Of a stretch of DNA of 64,000 nt, positions 8,516 to 18,087 are shown in pieces. Position numbers and translations under genes: made by a program. Each line of letters begins with the position of its first letter. The first letter of the stretch is position 1. Location of the stretch: positions 1 through 64,000 of the forward strand of contig NZ_JASERT010000001.1 of NCBI RefSeq assembly GCF_030027245.1. The letters run 5' to 3'. This stretch comes from Asticcacaulis sp. EMRT-3. GTDB lineage: Bacteria; Pseudomonadota; Alphaproteobacteria; Caulobacterales; Caulobacteraceae. The notes below the pieces were generated by a model. It had not been told where the DNA came from. It searched no databases and saw only the letters and a list, made by a program, of their open reading frames with translations.

Positions 8516-9805
8516 TTAATCCTGAAACGGATCGCGCATCAGGATCGTATCCTCACGTTCAGGACTGGTGGACAGAAGCGCCACCGGCGCGCCGATCAGT
8601 TCTTCGATGCGGCGGACATATTTGACCGCATTGCCCGGTAGGTCTTTCCACGACCGCGCGCCCTGCGTGCTGTCGCTCCAGCCTTCCATCTCCTCATAGA
8701 CCGGCTCGATACCGGCCTGGGCGTTAAAACCGGCAGGCAGGTAATCAAGCATCTGGCCATTGACCTTATAGCCGACGCACACCTTGATGACATCCAAGCC
8801 GTCGAGAATATCGAGCTTGGTCAGGGCAATGCCGTCAATGCCGTTGATGGCGATCGACTGGCGCGCCAGCACGGCGTCGAGCCAGCCGACGCGGCGGGCG
8901 CGGCCTGTGACGGTGCCGAACTCATGGCCGCGTGCGGCGATACCCTTGCCGACCTCATCAAACAGCTCGGTGGGGAAGGGGCCGGAACCAACGCGGGTGG
9001 TATAGGCTTTCAGGATGCCCAGCACATAGCCGACGCTTTTCGGCCCCATGCCCGAACCCGCGGCGGCCTGACCGGCCACGGTGTTGGACGAGGTGACGAA
9101 CGGATAGGTGCCGTGGTCAATGTCGAGCAAAGCGCCTTGCGCGCCCTCAAACAGGATGCGCTTGCCTTCGTGTTTCGCCTTGTCGAGCACATACCAGGCG
9201 GGCTTGACGTGGCTGAGCAGGCGCGGCGCAATGTCTTTCAATTTGGCCACCAGGGCGGCGACATCGACATCGGGCAGGCCCAGCCCGCTGCGCAGAGCAT
9301 TATGGTGGGCCAGCAGGCGTTCGATCTTGGCGTCGAGCCCATCGAGGTCTTCGAGATCGGCCACGCGAATGGCGCGGCGGCCCACCTTGTCTTCATAGGC
9401 CGGGCCGATGCCGCGGCCCGTCGTGCCGATCTTGCCGGCCCCGGCAGCGGCTTCGCGGGCAATATCGAGTTCGGAATGGATCGGCAAGATCAGGCAGGCA
9501 TTGTCGGCGATGACCAGCAGGTCAGGCGTAATGCTCAGGCCTTGCGCCTCGACGCGGGCGATTTCATCAAACAGGGCCCACGGATCGATGACCACGCCAT
9601 TGCCGATGATCGACAGCTTGCCCTGCACCACGCCCGAAGGGAGCAGGCTCAGCTTATACACCTTGCCATCCACCACCAGCGTATGACCGGCATTATGCCC
9701 GCCCTGAAAGCGCACGACGACATCGGCGCGATTGGACAGCCAGTCCACCAGCTTGCCCTTGCCTTCATCGCCCCACTGGGCACCGATTACGGTTACGTTT
9801 GCCAA
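8516..9805 (-). CDS. purA: Adenylosuccinate synthetase
   Basis: 429 residues. It joins IMP and aspartate using GTP, the first committed step to AMP. Seen: the P-loop-like [11 protein letters not shown] at the N-terminus, [45 protein letters not shown] and TLTKLD-type GTP-specificity segment LTKLDIL. I set the start at the TTG at 9805 (product [10 protein letters not shown]) because GGAG lies eight bases upstream; a GTG six codons earlier has no such site. A TTG start implies modest translation. Confidence 0.95.
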   Translation of the reverse strand: MANVTVIGAQWGDEGKGKLVDWLSNRADVVVRFQGGHNAGHTLVVDGKVYKLSLLPSGVVQGKLSIIGNGVVIDPWALFDEIARVEAQGLSITPDLLVIADNACLILPIHSELDIAREAAAGAGKIGTTGRGIGPAYEDKVGRRAIRVADLEDLDGLDAKIERLLAHHNALRSGLGLPDVDVAALVAKLKDIAPRLLSHVKPAWYVLDKAKHEGKRILFEGAQGALLDIDHGTYPFVTSSNTVAGQAAAGSGMGPKSVGYVLGILKAYTTRVGSGPFPTELFDEVGKGIAARGHEFGTVTGRARRVGWLDAVLARQSIAINGIDGIALTKLDILDGLDVIKVCVGYKVNGQMLDYLPAGFNAQAGIEPVYEEMEGWSDSTQGARSWKDLPGNAVKYVRRIEELIGAPVALLSTSPEREDTILMRDPFQD

Positions 9806-9969
9806 GATGATTACTCCGGTCACAGAATATTGCAGCGCAGTCCTTAAGCCCTGCGCCTGTTAGCCGGTGGCACCCTATAGAGCAGGAATCGGGGATTGTA
9901 ACTCTCTTTTTTTGCTCAGACGCCGCAGCCCCCGCATCTATCGCAACATAGAAGCGCTTCATATTTTTT

Positions 9970-10046
9970 CCTTCCCCGTTTACGGGGAAGGATAATAGAG
10001 CTGCACCCGATTTCCCCTTTACGCGGCCCGATTCCCCTTTACGCGG
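9970..10046. repeat. Palindromic element and 21-bp tandem direct repeat
   Basis: CCTTCCCCGT-TT-ACGGGGAAGG (9970-9991) is a perfect hairpin. It is followed by two near-identical ~21-base units of the form CCCGATTTCCCCTTTACGCGG (10006-10026) and the same less one T (10027-10046). The block sits between serC and purA, where related bacteria often have serA. Confidence 0.7.
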
Positions 10047-10087
10047 GACGAACCTATTGAGGCCTCAAGCCTGAATGTCGACCCGTC

Positions 10088-11284
10088 CTAAACCGTTTCC
10101 AGCGCCGCCAGCGCCTCGGCATAGGCCCATTCCAGCCACGGTTTGAGCGCGTCGATATCGTCGGCTTCGACCGTGCAGCCGCACCAGATGCGCAGGCCCG
10201 GCGGGGCGGCGCGATAGGCGGTGACATCAAACGCCACGCCTTCGATTTCGAGCAGCGAGCCGATCTTCCCCGCCAGCTTCGCCTGCACCTCGGCGGATTG
10301 ACTGGTGATGGCCGGATCGGTGAATTTCAGGCACACCGACGTGGTGGAGCGCTGTTCGGGAACTTCGGCCACGAAATCGATCCACGGCGTCTTTTCCACC
10401 CATTCGGCCAGGGCGCGAAAATTATTGTTGCAGCGGAAGATCAGCCCTTCCAGCCCGCCCTGATAGGTCGCCCATTTCAGCGCGTCGAGAAAGTCTTCGA
10501 TGATCAGGAAGGAAAAGGTGTTGATCGCGTCGCCGCCTAAAATTTTGTCGTCAGCCAAAGCGCCCTTCTTCAGGCGCATCACCTTGGGGATCGGACGGCC
10601 CGAATCGAAGCTGTTGAGCCGCTCGACCGCCTTGGGCGACAGGATCAGCACGCCGATGCCCGCCTCGCCGCCCAGCGCCTTCTGAAACGAGAAGGTGGCG
10701 ACATCAATGCTGTCCCACGGCAGTTCCATGCAGAAGGCCGCCGAGGTGGCGTCGCACAAAACCAGACCGCCATTTTTATGCGTTTTGTGAGCTTTCAGGA
10801 AGTCACCATCCGGCACGCGCACGCCCGATGTGGTGCCGTTCCACGGGAAGACGAGATCGGCTTCGGGGTCGATCTTCGTCAGGTCGGGCAGGCGGCCATA
10901 GGGGGCGCTCAGAACTTCGGCGTCCAGTTTCAGGTGGTTGACCGCATCATCGCCCCAGAGCTGGCCGAAGCTTTCATAGGCCAGAAGCTGCACCTTGCGC
11001 GGGCCAAGCAGGTTCCACATGGCGGCTTCGAAGGCGCCCGTATCCGAACCGGGCATCATGAAGACCTGATAATCGGCGGGAATTTCCAGAATCGAGCGCG
11101 TCAGATCCAGCGCCTGACGGATGCGCGCCACCGTCACCTTCGAGCGGTTAGACCGGCCCACCGGCGCATTTTCGAGCGCCTTGACGCTCCAGCCCGGACG
11201 CTTCGCGGTCGGGCCGGAGGAGAACCACGGCCTCTCCGGCGCGCGGGGTGGCTTTTGGGTGGGGGTGGCGGGTGTGGAGGACAT
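10088..11284 (-). CDS. serC: Phosphoserine aminotransferase
   Basis: 398 residues. A PLP-dependent class V aminotransferase that converts 3-phosphohydroxypyruvate and glutamate to phosphoserine, with a role also in PLP synthesis. Seen: FSSGPTAKRPGW near the N-terminus, MMPGSDTGAFE, NGTTSGVRV, CDATSAAFCMELPW and the PLP lysine in SFQKALGGEAG. The long form with a Pro/Thr-rich N-terminal tail is typical of alphaproteobacteria. serA, often next to serC, is not in the window; purA follows ~280 bases downstream after a repeat block. Confidence 0.93.
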   Translation of the reverse strand: MSSTPATPTQKPPRAPERPWFSSGPTAKRPGWSVKALENAPVGRSNRSKVTVARIRQALDLTRSILEIPADYQVFMMPGSDTGAFEAAMWNLLGPRKVQLLAYESFGQLWGDDAVNHLKLDAEVLSAPYGRLPDLTKIDPEADLVFPWNGTTSGVRVPDGDFLKAHKTHKNGGLVLCDATSAAFCMELPWDSIDVATFSFQKALGGEAGIGVLILSPKAVERLNSFDSGRPIPKVMRLKKGALADDKILGGDAINTFSFLIIEDFLDALKWATYQGGLEGLIFRCNNNFRALAEWVEKTPWIDFVAEVPEQRSTTSVCLKFTDPAITSQSAEVQAKLAGKIGSLLEIEGVAFDVTAYRAAPPGLRIWCGCTVEADDIDALKPWLEWAYAEALAALETV

Positions 11285-11640
11285 GCGAAAACCCTTTAAC
11301 TGGCACCGAACGGACGCTGGATTTACCGCTGGCTATGCGCTTTCAGCGCTTTCAGGGCAAGCTTTTTGCCGCCGGCCTTCCGCAAAAAAATGCGCATGAG
11401 GCAAAAAAATATAACGCGCCCTTTTGGCTGCATTTCAAAAATGTCAAAGCTGACATGCTTCACGACGCGGCCACGGCTTATAGTTCAGGCGCTGATCGCA
11501 AGCCCCCCGCGTCTTTGCGGCCAGATTGCGTCCGCCAGATGAACCGAGACTGAAACGCGCGGTTCAGATTAGGCTCACCCGGCCCATGTAATCTGACCTC
11601 ATCGCTGATCAACAGCGACATAACCAGAGGAATTAAGATC
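11285..11640. other. Divergent intergenic region between serC and a small secreted-protein gene
   Basis: About 356 bases, more AT-rich at 11390-11465. It contains two copies of GCAAAAAAAT (near 11384 and 11400) and a short dyad ATGTCA-AAGC-TGACAT (11441-11456), which could be a regulator site. I see no coding frame of its own. AGAGGA lies before the ATG at 11641. Confidence 0.5.
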
Positions 11641-12036
11641 ATGAAGACCCAAAAGACCACCAAGTCGCTGATCGCCACCGCCGCCCTGATCGCCGCCGTG
11701 GCCACCAGCCTGACCGTTGTGTCCATCCCGGCCACCGCTTCCGCCGCCCCGATGCACATGCACCCCGTCGCCGTCAAGATGGATATGCGCGCCTCCGCCC
11801 AGATCGATGGCCGCATCCACAATCTGCGCAACGACATCCGCGAGGGTCAGCGCACCCGCCACTTAAGCCAGCGCGAAGCCAACCGCCTGACCAGCCAGCT
11901 CAACAGCGTGGCCAGCCTGAAGCGTTCCTATGATCGCCACGGCCTGACCCGTTCGGAAATCGCCACGCTCAATGGCAAGCTCGACGTGCTGAACGGCCGT
12001 ATCCACGTTCAGGCCAATGATCGCAACCGTCGTTAA
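11641..12036 (+). CDS. Small secreted helical protein of unknown function
   Basis: 131 residues. A signal peptide (basic start MKTQKTTK, hydrophobic core, cleavage near ASAAP around residue 36) predicts export. The mature part is short, basic and helical, with two similar units: ASAQIDGRIHNLRNDIREGQ...LSQREANRL and TRSEIATLNGKLDVLNGRI, which suggests a helical hairpin or coiled coil. It contains several Met and His residues (MHMHPVAVKMDM) right after the cleavage site, which could bind metal (inference). An AGAGGA ribosome binding site precedes the ATG. I do not recognise the family. Confidence 0.7.
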   Translation: MKTQKTTKSLIATAALIAAVATSLTVVSIPATASAAPMHMHPVAVKMDMRASAQIDGRIHNLRNDIREGQRTRHLSQREANRLTSQLNSVASLKRSYDRHGLTRSEIATLNGKLDVLNGRIHVQANDRNRR

Positions 12037-12057
12037 ACCGGGATGAGTTTGCATCGC

Positions 12058-12226
12058 CTGACCTTCCCTTCTCCCCTTGGCTTAAAAGGGGAGAAGGTGG
12101 CCTGAACGCAGTGAAGGCCGGATGAGGGGCTTGGTGGCGACACAAAGATTGCCCCTCACCCGGTCGCCTTCGCCTAAAGGCTTGGCTCCCGTCCTCTCCC
12201 CTTAAAAAGGGGAGAGGGGAAGGCTG
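12058..12226. repeat. GGGGAGG-type interspersed element, long copy
   Basis: Two hairpins, CCTTCTCCCCTT...AAGGGGAGAAGG (about 12066-12097) and CCTCTCCCCTT...AAGGGGAGAGG (about 12193-12217), flank a central segment containing GCCCCTCACCCGG. Outer ends CTTCCC and GGGAAGG are complementary. It fills the space between two convergent genes. Confidence 0.75.
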
Positions 12227-12235
12227 CGATTACAT

Positions 12236-13015
12236 TCAAAGCAGCCAGTTATGGCGCAGGGGCCCATGCCCTTGGCCCAGACCGGGGGCCATCAGGATCG
12301 CCCCGCCGATATAGTCCTTGGCAAGGCCGACCGCTTCATCGAGCGGTCGGCCTTCGCGCATTAGGGCGGCACACGCCGAGGCCAGGGTGCAGCCCGTGCC
12401 GTGGGTATGGCGGGTATCGATGCGCGGGCCTGCGAAGCGAAAGGTCTGTTTCGGCGTGACCAGCCAATCGACCACCTCATCACCCGGCATATGGCCGCCC
12501 TTCATCAGCACGTTTTTTGCCCCCATCTGCAACAATGCCTCACCGGCGGCGCGCATATCGTCTTCGCTGTCGATGGCAAGCCCAGTCAGGGCATGGGCTT
12601 CGGGCACATTGGGGGTTAACAGATCGGCCAGCGGCACCAGCAGGGCCTTCATGGCATCGACCGCCTGATCGGCCAGCAGGGCATGGCCGCCCTTGGCCAC
12701 CATGACCGGATCGACCACGGTGAACAGGCGCGCGCCTTCGATCACCTCCGACACGACCTCCAGCGTCGCCACATCTCCGAGCATCCCCGTCTTGATCGCA
12801 TCAGCGCCGATGTCATCGAGGCAGGCGCGCGCCTGCGCCCGGATGAAATCGGGCGGCACGGCCATCACGTCGGATACCCCCAGCGTATTCTGCACGGTCA
12901 GGGCGGTGATGGCGGTCATGGCATAGCCGCCGAGGCAGGTGACGGTCTTGATGTCGGCCTGAATGCCCGCCCCACCCGACGAATCCGAACCGGCAATGAT
13001 AAGAACGCGGTGCAT
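12236..13015 (-). CDS. thiD: Hydroxymethylpyrimidine / phosphomethylpyrimidine kinase
   Basis: 259 residues from the ATG at 13015. It phosphorylates HMP and HMP-P in thiamine pyrophosphate synthesis. Seen: VLIIAGSDSSGGAGIQADIKT at the start, TALTVQNT, DPVMVAKGG, LTPNVPEA, LMKGGHMPG, and the anion-hole/catalytic HTHGTGCTLASA near residue 213. The frame stays open further upstream but crosses the neighbouring divergent gene and lacks the family pattern. No TPP riboswitch fits in the 66 bases before the gene. Confidence 0.94.
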   Translation of the reverse strand: MHRVLIIAGSDSSGGAGIQADIKTVTCLGGYAMTAITALTVQNTLGVSDVMAVPPDFIRAQARACLDDIGADAIKTGMLGDVATLEVVSEVIEGARLFTVVDPVMVAKGGHALLADQAVDAMKALLVPLADLLTPNVPEAHALTGLAIDSEDDMRAAGEALLQMGAKNVLMKGGHMPGDEVVDWLVTPKQTFRFAGPRIDTRHTHGTGCTLASACAALMREGRPLDEAVGLAKDYIGGAILMAPGLGQGHGPLRHNWLL

Positions 13016-13081
13016 AACGGGATAATCCTGACGACTCGAAGACACATGGTATAGTAGCGAGAATCCATCTAGGAAATCGTT

Positions 13082-13342
13082 ATGCCCCTGACAACCTCGT
13101 TTTACAAAAGCGACATCAAGCGTGGCACCTATCGGCATTATAAAGGCAAGCTTTACAAGGTGTTCGGCACGGTCAGACATTCCGAAACAGAGGAAACTCT
13201 GGTGCTGTACGCCCCGCATGGACAAGAGGCGGGCGAGGCTGTGCTGTGGGTGCGGCCATTGGCCATGTTTGGCGAAACGGTCGAAACGGAGCAGGGGCCT
13301 CAGCCGCGCTTTGCCTTTGTCGAGGACATCATCCATCCATGA
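13082..13342 (+). CDS. DUF1653 domain protein
   Basis: 86 residues. The pattern GTYRHYKGKLYKVFGTVRHSETEE, then LVLYAPHG and WVRPLAMF, is that of DUF1653, a small beta-rich domain of unknown function. It overlaps the next gene by four bases (ATGA at 13339-13342), so the two are translationally coupled. It is divergent from thiD. Confidence 0.85.
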   Translation: MPLTTSFYKSDIKRGTYRHYKGKLYKVFGTVRHSETEETLVLYAPHGQEAGEAVLWVRPLAMFGETVETEQGPQPRFAFVEDIIHP

Positions 13343-13689
13343 AGGACGCGCGCTGGAACGAGTTGCAGCCCGAAGCCTTCGCCGAGCGCGACCATCCGGT
13401 GCTGCGCGCGGCGCGCAACACGCTGATTCTGGTGCGTCTCAACCGTATCGGCCACGCTGATGATCTGCTCAGCTTTGAAATCCTGGCCGGGCGGCTGATC
13501 CGCGCCAATCGCACCGAAGGCTTCGTGCTGGAACTGACCGGCAAGAAATCGGGCGAGGAATTTTATCTGCCGCTGGTGCCCGCCGCCTTCAAACTGCAAC
13601 CGCCGGGGCGTTACCGGCTTAGTTGCGGCACGGTGGTCAGCGACCCGATGTTCCTCGCCGCCTTCGATATTTACCAACCGCTTTCATAA
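13339..13689 (+). CDS. Conserved hypothetical protein coupled to the DUF1653 gene
   Basis: 116 residues. The start ATG overlaps the stop of the preceding gene. The protein appears mixed alpha/beta with short strands (NTLILVRLN, LLSFEILAGRLIRA, GFVLELTGKKSGEEFYLPL), no signal peptide and no membrane segment. I do not recognise a family. The same frame is open back to 13246 but that part overlaps the coding sequence of the DUF1653 gene. Confidence 0.7.
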   Translation: MKDARWNELQPEAFAERDHPVLRAARNTLILVRLNRIGHADDLLSFEILAGRLIRANRTEGFVLELTGKKSGEEFYLPLVPAAFKLQPPGRYRLSCGTVVSDPMFLAAFDIYQPLS

Positions 13690-13700
13690 GGCATTTTGCC

Positions 13701-13799
13701 ATGCTCGACAAACTGCTGCACGACTCATTTCTGATCTGGCTGGTCGTCGCCTTCGTGCTGCTCGGCGGCTTTTACCTGCTGCAAAAACCGAAGAAATAG
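13701..13799 (+). CDS. Small single-pass membrane protein, 32 residues
   Basis: ATG at 13701 to TAG at 13797. The product MLDKLLHDSFLIWLVVAFVL continues LGGFYLLQKPKK: a short amphipathic start, about 18 hydrophobic residues and a basic tail (QKPKK), the layout of a small single-pass inner-membrane protein. It starts 11 bases after the preceding gene's stop and ends two bases before folP's stop on the other strand, so it fits exactly in the gap. Codon use matches the neighbours. No family recognised; supported by composition and position only. Confidence 0.55.
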   Translation: MLDKLLHDSFLIWLVVAFVLLGGFYLLQKPKK

Positions 13800-13801
13800 G
13801 C

Positions 13802-14638
13802 CTATCCCCGCAAGGCCCGCATCAACCGCAGAGCCTGCTTCATCTCGGCCACATCGTGCACGCGCACCATGTTCGCACCCTGCTGCACGGCATGGAGATG
13901 GACGGCAATATCGGCCCCCAGCCGCGCGTCCGGCCCCGAAGGCTCGGCCCCCTCGCGTTCTTCCAGCGCCGCGATAAAACGCTTGCGCGACGCCGCCATC
14001 ACCAGCGGAAAGCCATGCGAGGCCAGGCGCTTCGTGGCGCGGATCAGGGCCAGATTATGATCGAGATTTTTACCAAAGCCGATGCCGGGATCCAGCCAGA
14101 GATGCTCGCGCCTGACGCCCGCCTTTATGGCCGCCTCGGCGCGTTCCAGCAGATAGGATTCGACCTCGGCCACCACGTCTTCGTACCACGGATTGGACTG
14201 CATGGTGCGCGGTTCGCCGCGCATGTGCATCAGGATGATGTCGGAGCCAAAGCGCGCCGCCACCTCCAGACTGTCAGGGCTGTGGGTGAGGGCGGTCACG
14301 TCGTTCCACACACTGGCCCCGGCATGGCGCGCCTCTTCGGCCACTTCGGGCTTCAGCGTATCGACGCTGATCGGCGTATCGGTGAGGCGTGACAGAGCCG
14401 AAATCAGCGGCACAACGCGGTTGATCTCCTCTTCCAGCGTCACCGGATGGGCACCGGGCCGGGTCGATTCGCCGCCGATGTCGATCAGGTCGGCCCCGGC
14501 TTCGATCAGGCCCTGCGCATGGGACAGCGCCGCCTCCAGTCCGGTAAACCGCCCGCCGTCGGAAAAGCTGTCGGGCGTGACATTGACCACGCCCATGATC
14601 AGCGGCCCCCGCGCGGCATGGAGGTCGCGCAGGCTCAT
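13802..14638 (-). CDS. folP: Dihydropteroate synthase
   Basis: 278 residues. It condenses p-aminobenzoate with dihydropterin pyrophosphate in folate synthesis and is the sulfonamide target. Seen: MGVVNVTPDSFSDGGRF near residue 15, DIGGESTRPGAHPV near residue 57, IILMHMRGEP, LDPGIGFGKNLDHN and the C-terminal VRVHDVAEM. It overlaps the dehydrogenase gene upstream by four bases (ATGA), implying co-translation. Confidence 0.95.
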   Translation of the reverse strand: MSLRDLHAARGPLIMGVVNVTPDSFSDGGRFTGLEAALSHAQGLIEAGADLIDIGGESTRPGAHPVTLEEEINRVVPLISALSRLTDTPISVDTLKPEVAEEARHAGASVWNDVTALTHSPDSLEVAARFGSDIILMHMRGEPRTMQSNPWYEDVVAEVESYLLERAEAAIKAGVRREHLWLDPGIGFGKNLDHNLALIRATKRLASHGFPLVMAASRKRFIAALEEREGAEPSGPDARLGADIAVHLHAVQQGANMVRVHDVAEMKQALRLMRALRG

Positions 14639-15498
14639 CCGGCGTCTCTTTGCGCCAGCAAGGACAGGGCGGTGAGATCGAGATGGCCTTCGCCACCGTC
14701 GATCAGCCGTTGCAGGCGTGCGCGCAGCAGATCGTTGAGCGGCATGACAACGCCCAGCGCACCCGCCGCTTCACCGGCCAGACGCATATCCTTGGCGGCC
14801 AGGGACGCGCCAAAACCGGCGGGCTCGAAGGTTTCTTTGACGATCATCGCGCCGTAATTCTTATAGATCGGCGCATTGAACAGGGTCGAGGTCAGGAAGT
14901 CGAGAAACTGGCCCTTATCGGCCCCGCCCTGCGTCACCAAAGCCATCGCTTCGCCAAGCGCTTCGGTCAGGGACACGATCAGGAAATTCCCGGCCAGCTT
15001 AATCAGATTGGCGGTGGAGGGCTTATCGGCGAAGACCTCGATCTTCTGGCCGATGATCTCAAGCAGCGGCATGGCCTTGGCCATATCGGCGGGCGATCCG
15101 GCGGCCGTGATGAACAGCTTGCCCTCGGCGGCGGCGGCGGGACGGCCAAACACCGGCGCGCTGACAAAGCCCTGATTCTTCGCCGTGTGCGCCTCGCTCA
15201 GCCGGTCGGCCAGCGCCACGCTGATGGTGGACAGCGAAATATGCAAGCCGCCTGCGGGCAGGTGATCGAGGATAGCGGCGCTTATGCCCTCCAGCGCTGC
15301 ATCATCGGACAGCATGGTGAAAACCACCTCGCCCATCGCCGCTTCAGCGGGGATCGCCGCCAGCTTCGCGCCCGCCGCCACCAGCGCATCGGCGCGCGAC
15401 GCCGTGCGGTTCCAGACGGTGAGTTCATGCCCGGCGCGCAGCAGGTTGGGCGCAATCGCCGCCCCCATATTGCCAAGGCCGATAAAACCGATTTTCAT
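14635..15498 (-). CDS. NAD(P)-dependent 3-hydroxyisobutyrate dehydrogenase-like protein
   Basis: 287 residues. A beta-hydroxyacid dehydrogenase: the Rossmann motif GFIGLGNMGAAIAPNL at the N-terminus, substrate segment around GRPAAAAEGKLFI (this subfamily has the Ala-rich loop in place of the usual SGG), and the catalytic Lys in LIKLAGNFLI. Candidate substrates are 3-hydroxyisobutyrate, tartronate semialdehyde or succinic semialdehyde (GLYR type); I cannot choose between them. AAGGAG lies upstream of the tandem ATGs at 15501 and 15498. It precedes folP and is separated from murB by a palindromic element. Confidence 0.85.
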   Translation of the reverse strand: MKIGFIGLGNMGAAIAPNLLRAGHELTVWNRTASRADALVAAGAKLAAIPAEAAMGEVVFTMLSDDAALEGISAAILDHLPAGGLHISLSTISVALADRLSEAHTAKNQGFVSAPVFGRPAAAAEGKLFITAAGSPADMAKAMPLLEIIGQKIEVFADKPSTANLIKLAGNFLIVSLTEALGEAMALVTQGGADKGQFLDFLTSTLFNAPIYKNYGAMIVKETFEPAGFGASLAAKDMRLAGEAAGALGVVMPLNDLLRARLQRLIDGGEGHLDLTALSLLAQRDAG

Positions 15499-15518
15499 CA
15501 TGTAGCTCCTTATCTTCA

Positions 15519-15681
15519 TCCTCCCCTGTAGCGCAGCGTACGGGGGAGGTGTCAGCGTGAAGGCGCTGACGGAGGGGGGGATCTGTCATTTGAAGCGGTA
15601 ACTTCAAACATGGCTCATTCTGATCGTGCTTGCCCCCTCCAGCGAGACTAGCTCGCCACCTCCCCCGTAAACAGGGGAGGA
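15519..15681. repeat. GGGGAGG-type interspersed element between murB and the dehydrogenase gene
   Basis: The outer inverted repeat is TCCTCCCCTGT (15519-15529) and ACAGGGGAGGA (15671-15681). Inside are further short dyads (GTCAGCG...CGCTGAC; GGGGGAGG...CCTCCCCC). It occupies nearly the whole gap between the murB stop and the next minus-strand gene and so may separate folP from the dcw transcript. Confidence 0.75.
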
Positions 15682-15691
15682 TAAGGGGAGC

Positions 15692-16606
15692 TTACCTGTG
15701 CGTCCGGCCGATGCGCTTGATTTCCCATTGCAGCTCGATGCCGAGGCGATCTTTCACCTCGGCGCGCACCGTCTCGCCCAGACCTTCGAGGTCGGTGGCC
15801 GTGGCGTCGCCGGTATTGATCATGAAATTGGAATGCAGTTCGGAGAACTTGGCCCCGCCATACATGCGTCCGCGCCAACCCGCCTCATCGACGCATTGCC
15901 AGGCCGACTTGCTCTCAGGGTTTTTGAAGGTCGAGCCGCCGGTCTTTTCGCGGATTGGCTGGGTCTGTTCGCGGCGCGCCGTGATCGCCTCCATCCGCTC
16001 GGTCACAGCCGCCGGATCGTCCGGCGTGCCCTGATACAGAGCGCCGATATAGACCAGATTGTCCGGCTTGGAATGACGGTACGCATAGCCCATATCGGCA
16101 TTGGAAAGCGTCACCCGTTCGCCAGCCCGCGTGATCGCATAGGCCTCGACCAGCACATCCTTGGTTTCCGCGCCATAGCAGCCAGCATTCATGACGATGG
16201 CGCCGCCGATGGTGCCCGGTACGCCGCGATAAAATTCGAGGCCCGCAATGCCGTTTTGCGCCGCTATCCGGGCCACCTGCGCATCCAAGGCCGCCGCCCC
16301 GGCCCAAAGCTGAGCATCCCCGCGCGGTTCGACATCGGCGAAATTGCGTCCCAGCCGGATGACCACGCCTTCGACGCCACCATCGCGCACCAAAAGGTTC
16401 GAGCCAACGCCGATGGTCAGAACCGGAATGCCGGGATCGAGCCTTTTCAGGAAATCGCTTAAGTCCGCCACATCTTCGGGCAGGAAGACCACATCCGCCG
16501 GGCCACCGACGCGAAACCAGGTAAACGGCGCCAGATCGGCGCGGTACATCATCTTGCCGCGCACCGGCGGCAGTTCGCTGATCCAGTGTTTCGATTCGTG
16601 GCTCAT
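15692..16606 (-). CDS. murB: UDP-N-acetylenolpyruvoylglucosamine reductase
   Basis: 304 residues. FAD-dependent reduction of UDP-GlcNAc-enolpyruvate to UDP-MurNAc. Seen: [58 protein letters not shown] central FAD/substrate segment, YAYRHSK and the C-terminal [10 protein letters not shown] with GDATATDL. The lack of the extra C-terminal loop of E. coli MurB fits type II. It overlaps murC by four bases and is the last peptidoglycan gene of the cluster here. Confidence 0.95.
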   Translation of the reverse strand: MSHESKHWISELPPVRGKMMYRADLAPFTWFRVGGPADVVFLPEDVADLSDFLKRLDPGIPVLTIGVGSNLLVRDGGVEGVVIRLGRNFADVEPRGDAQLWAGAAALDAQVARIAAQNGIAGLEFYRGVPGTIGGAIVMNAGCYGAETKDVLVEAYAITRAGERVTLSNADMGYAYRHSKPDNLVYIGALYQGTPDDPAAVTERMEAITARREQTQPIREKTGGSTFKNPESKSAWQCVDEAGWRGRMYGGAKFSELHSNFMINTGDATATDLEGLGETVRAEVKDRLGIELQWEIKRIGRTHR

Positions 16607-18042
16607 AATTTGAGCGCCTCAAGCTGGCCCGGCAGGGCATAGGCCCACTGCGTAATATCGCCCGCCCCCAGCAGCACAACGAGATCGCCCGACTTGGCTT
16701 CACTGGCCACCAGAGAGGCCAGATGGGCGGGTGTGTCGAGCGCCATCACATTGCGGTGGCCGAAGCGATGCAGGGCTTCCACCAGAGCCGCCTTATCGAC
16801 GCCTTCGATGGGCGCTTCGCCCGCCGTATAGACATCGGCGACGATCACCGTGTCGGCGTCGTTGAAACAGGTGGCGAACTCGGTCATCAGGTCGCGCAGC
16901 CGCGTATAGCGGTGCGGCTGGACGACGGCGATCACCCGGCCCCCATTCTTGCCCTGACCTGTGACCTGACGGGCGGCGCGTAACACGGCGGCGATTTCGA
17001 CCGGATGGTGGCCATAATCATCAATGACGCGCACGCCATCGGAGGTGACGCCCGTGGTGGTGAAACGGCGCTTGACCCCGCCGAAACCGGCCAGACCTTT
17101 GCGGATCGCGTCTTCGCTGACGCCCAGTTCGCGCGCCACGGCGATGGCGGCGGTGGCGTTGGAGACATTGTGATTGCCAGTCATCGGCAGTTTCAGCTTT
17201 TCCCACGTAAAGGCATCCGCGCCCGCAGGCTGGAAAATCACGTCGAAACACGCGCCTTCCGGGCCAAAATCAATATTGACGCAGCGCACCTCAGCCTGCG
17301 GACTGGTGCCATAGGGGATCAGGCGGCGGTTATCAATGCGCGCCGCCAGGGCCTGCACTTCGGGATGGTCGATACAGACGGCGGCGAAGCCATAAAACGG
17401 GATGTTTTCGACGAAATCGCAGAAGCCTTTTTTGACCGCATCGAAATCGCCCCAGTGATCGAGGTGTTCGGCGTCGATATTGGTGACGATGGCCAGGGTC
17501 GATTTCAGGCGCAGAAAAGAACCGTCGGATTCGTCGGCCTCGACCACGATCCATTCACCATCGCCCACCTTGGCATTGGTGCCATAGGCATTGATGATGC
17601 CGCCGTTGACGACCGTGGGATCCATGCCGCCCGCATCGAGCAGACAGGCCACCATCGAGGTGGTGGTGGTCTTGCCGTGCGTGCCGCCCACCGCGATGGA
17701 GAATTGCAGCCGCATCAGTTCGGCCAGCATTTCAGCGCGGCGCACCAACGGAATGCGGCGGCGGCGCGCCTCCAGCATTTCGGGATTATCGGCTTTCACC
17801 GCCGTCGAATAGACAAGCGCACACACGCCTTCGGTGACGTGTTCGGGGGCGTGGCCGATGAAGATTTTCGCGCCCAGCTTTTCCAGCCGCTCGGTATTGG
17901 CCGAGACTTTTGCGTCAGAGCCCTGCACGGCATAGCCGATTTTCAGCATGATTTCGGCAATGCCGCTCATGCCGATGCCGCCAATGCCGACAAAATGGAC
18001 GGGGCCGAGATCAAAGGGGGTGGGACGCTTGCTATGGGCCAT
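16603..18042 (-). CDS. murC: UDP-N-acetylmuramate--L-alanine ligase
   Basis: 479 residues. Adds L-Ala to UDP-MurNAc in the cytoplasm using ATP. Seen: [16 protein letters not shown] (UDP-binding Rossmann start), the ATP loop [12 protein letters not shown] near residue 115, [21 protein letters not shown], and [14 protein letters not shown], all typical of MurC. The stop overlaps the murB start. Confidence 0.96.
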   Translation of the reverse strand: MAHSKRPTPFDLGPVHFVGIGGIGMSGIAEIMLKIGYAVQGSDAKVSANTERLEKLGAKIFIGHAPEHVTEGVCALVYSTAVKADNPEMLEARRRRIPLVRRAEMLAELMRLQFSIAVGGTHGKTTTTSMVACLLDAGGMDPTVVNGGIINAYGTNAKVGDGEWIVVEADESDGSFLRLKSTLAIVTNIDAEHLDHWGDFDAVKKGFCDFVENIPFYGFAAVCIDHPEVQALAARIDNRRLIPYGTSPQAEVRCVNIDFGPEGACFDVIFQPAGADAFTWEKLKLPMTGNHNVSNATAAIAVARELGVSEDAIRKGLAGFGGVKRRFTTTGVTSDGVRVIDDYGHHPVEIAAVLRAARQVTGQGKNGGRVIAVVQPHRYTRLRDLMTEFATCFNDADTVIVADVYTAGEAPIEGVDKAALVEALHRFGHRNVMALDTPAHLASLVASEAKSGDLVVLLGAGDITQWAYALPGQLEALKL

Positions 18043-18087
18043 GAGGTCGTTTCACAGAATAAAATACGGGAGGCGGATCAGCCCGCT

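Noticed and set aside
13016..13081. TPP riboswitch before thiD
   Set aside because: The gap is only 66 bases and lacks the conserved CUGAGA and thi-box sequences.
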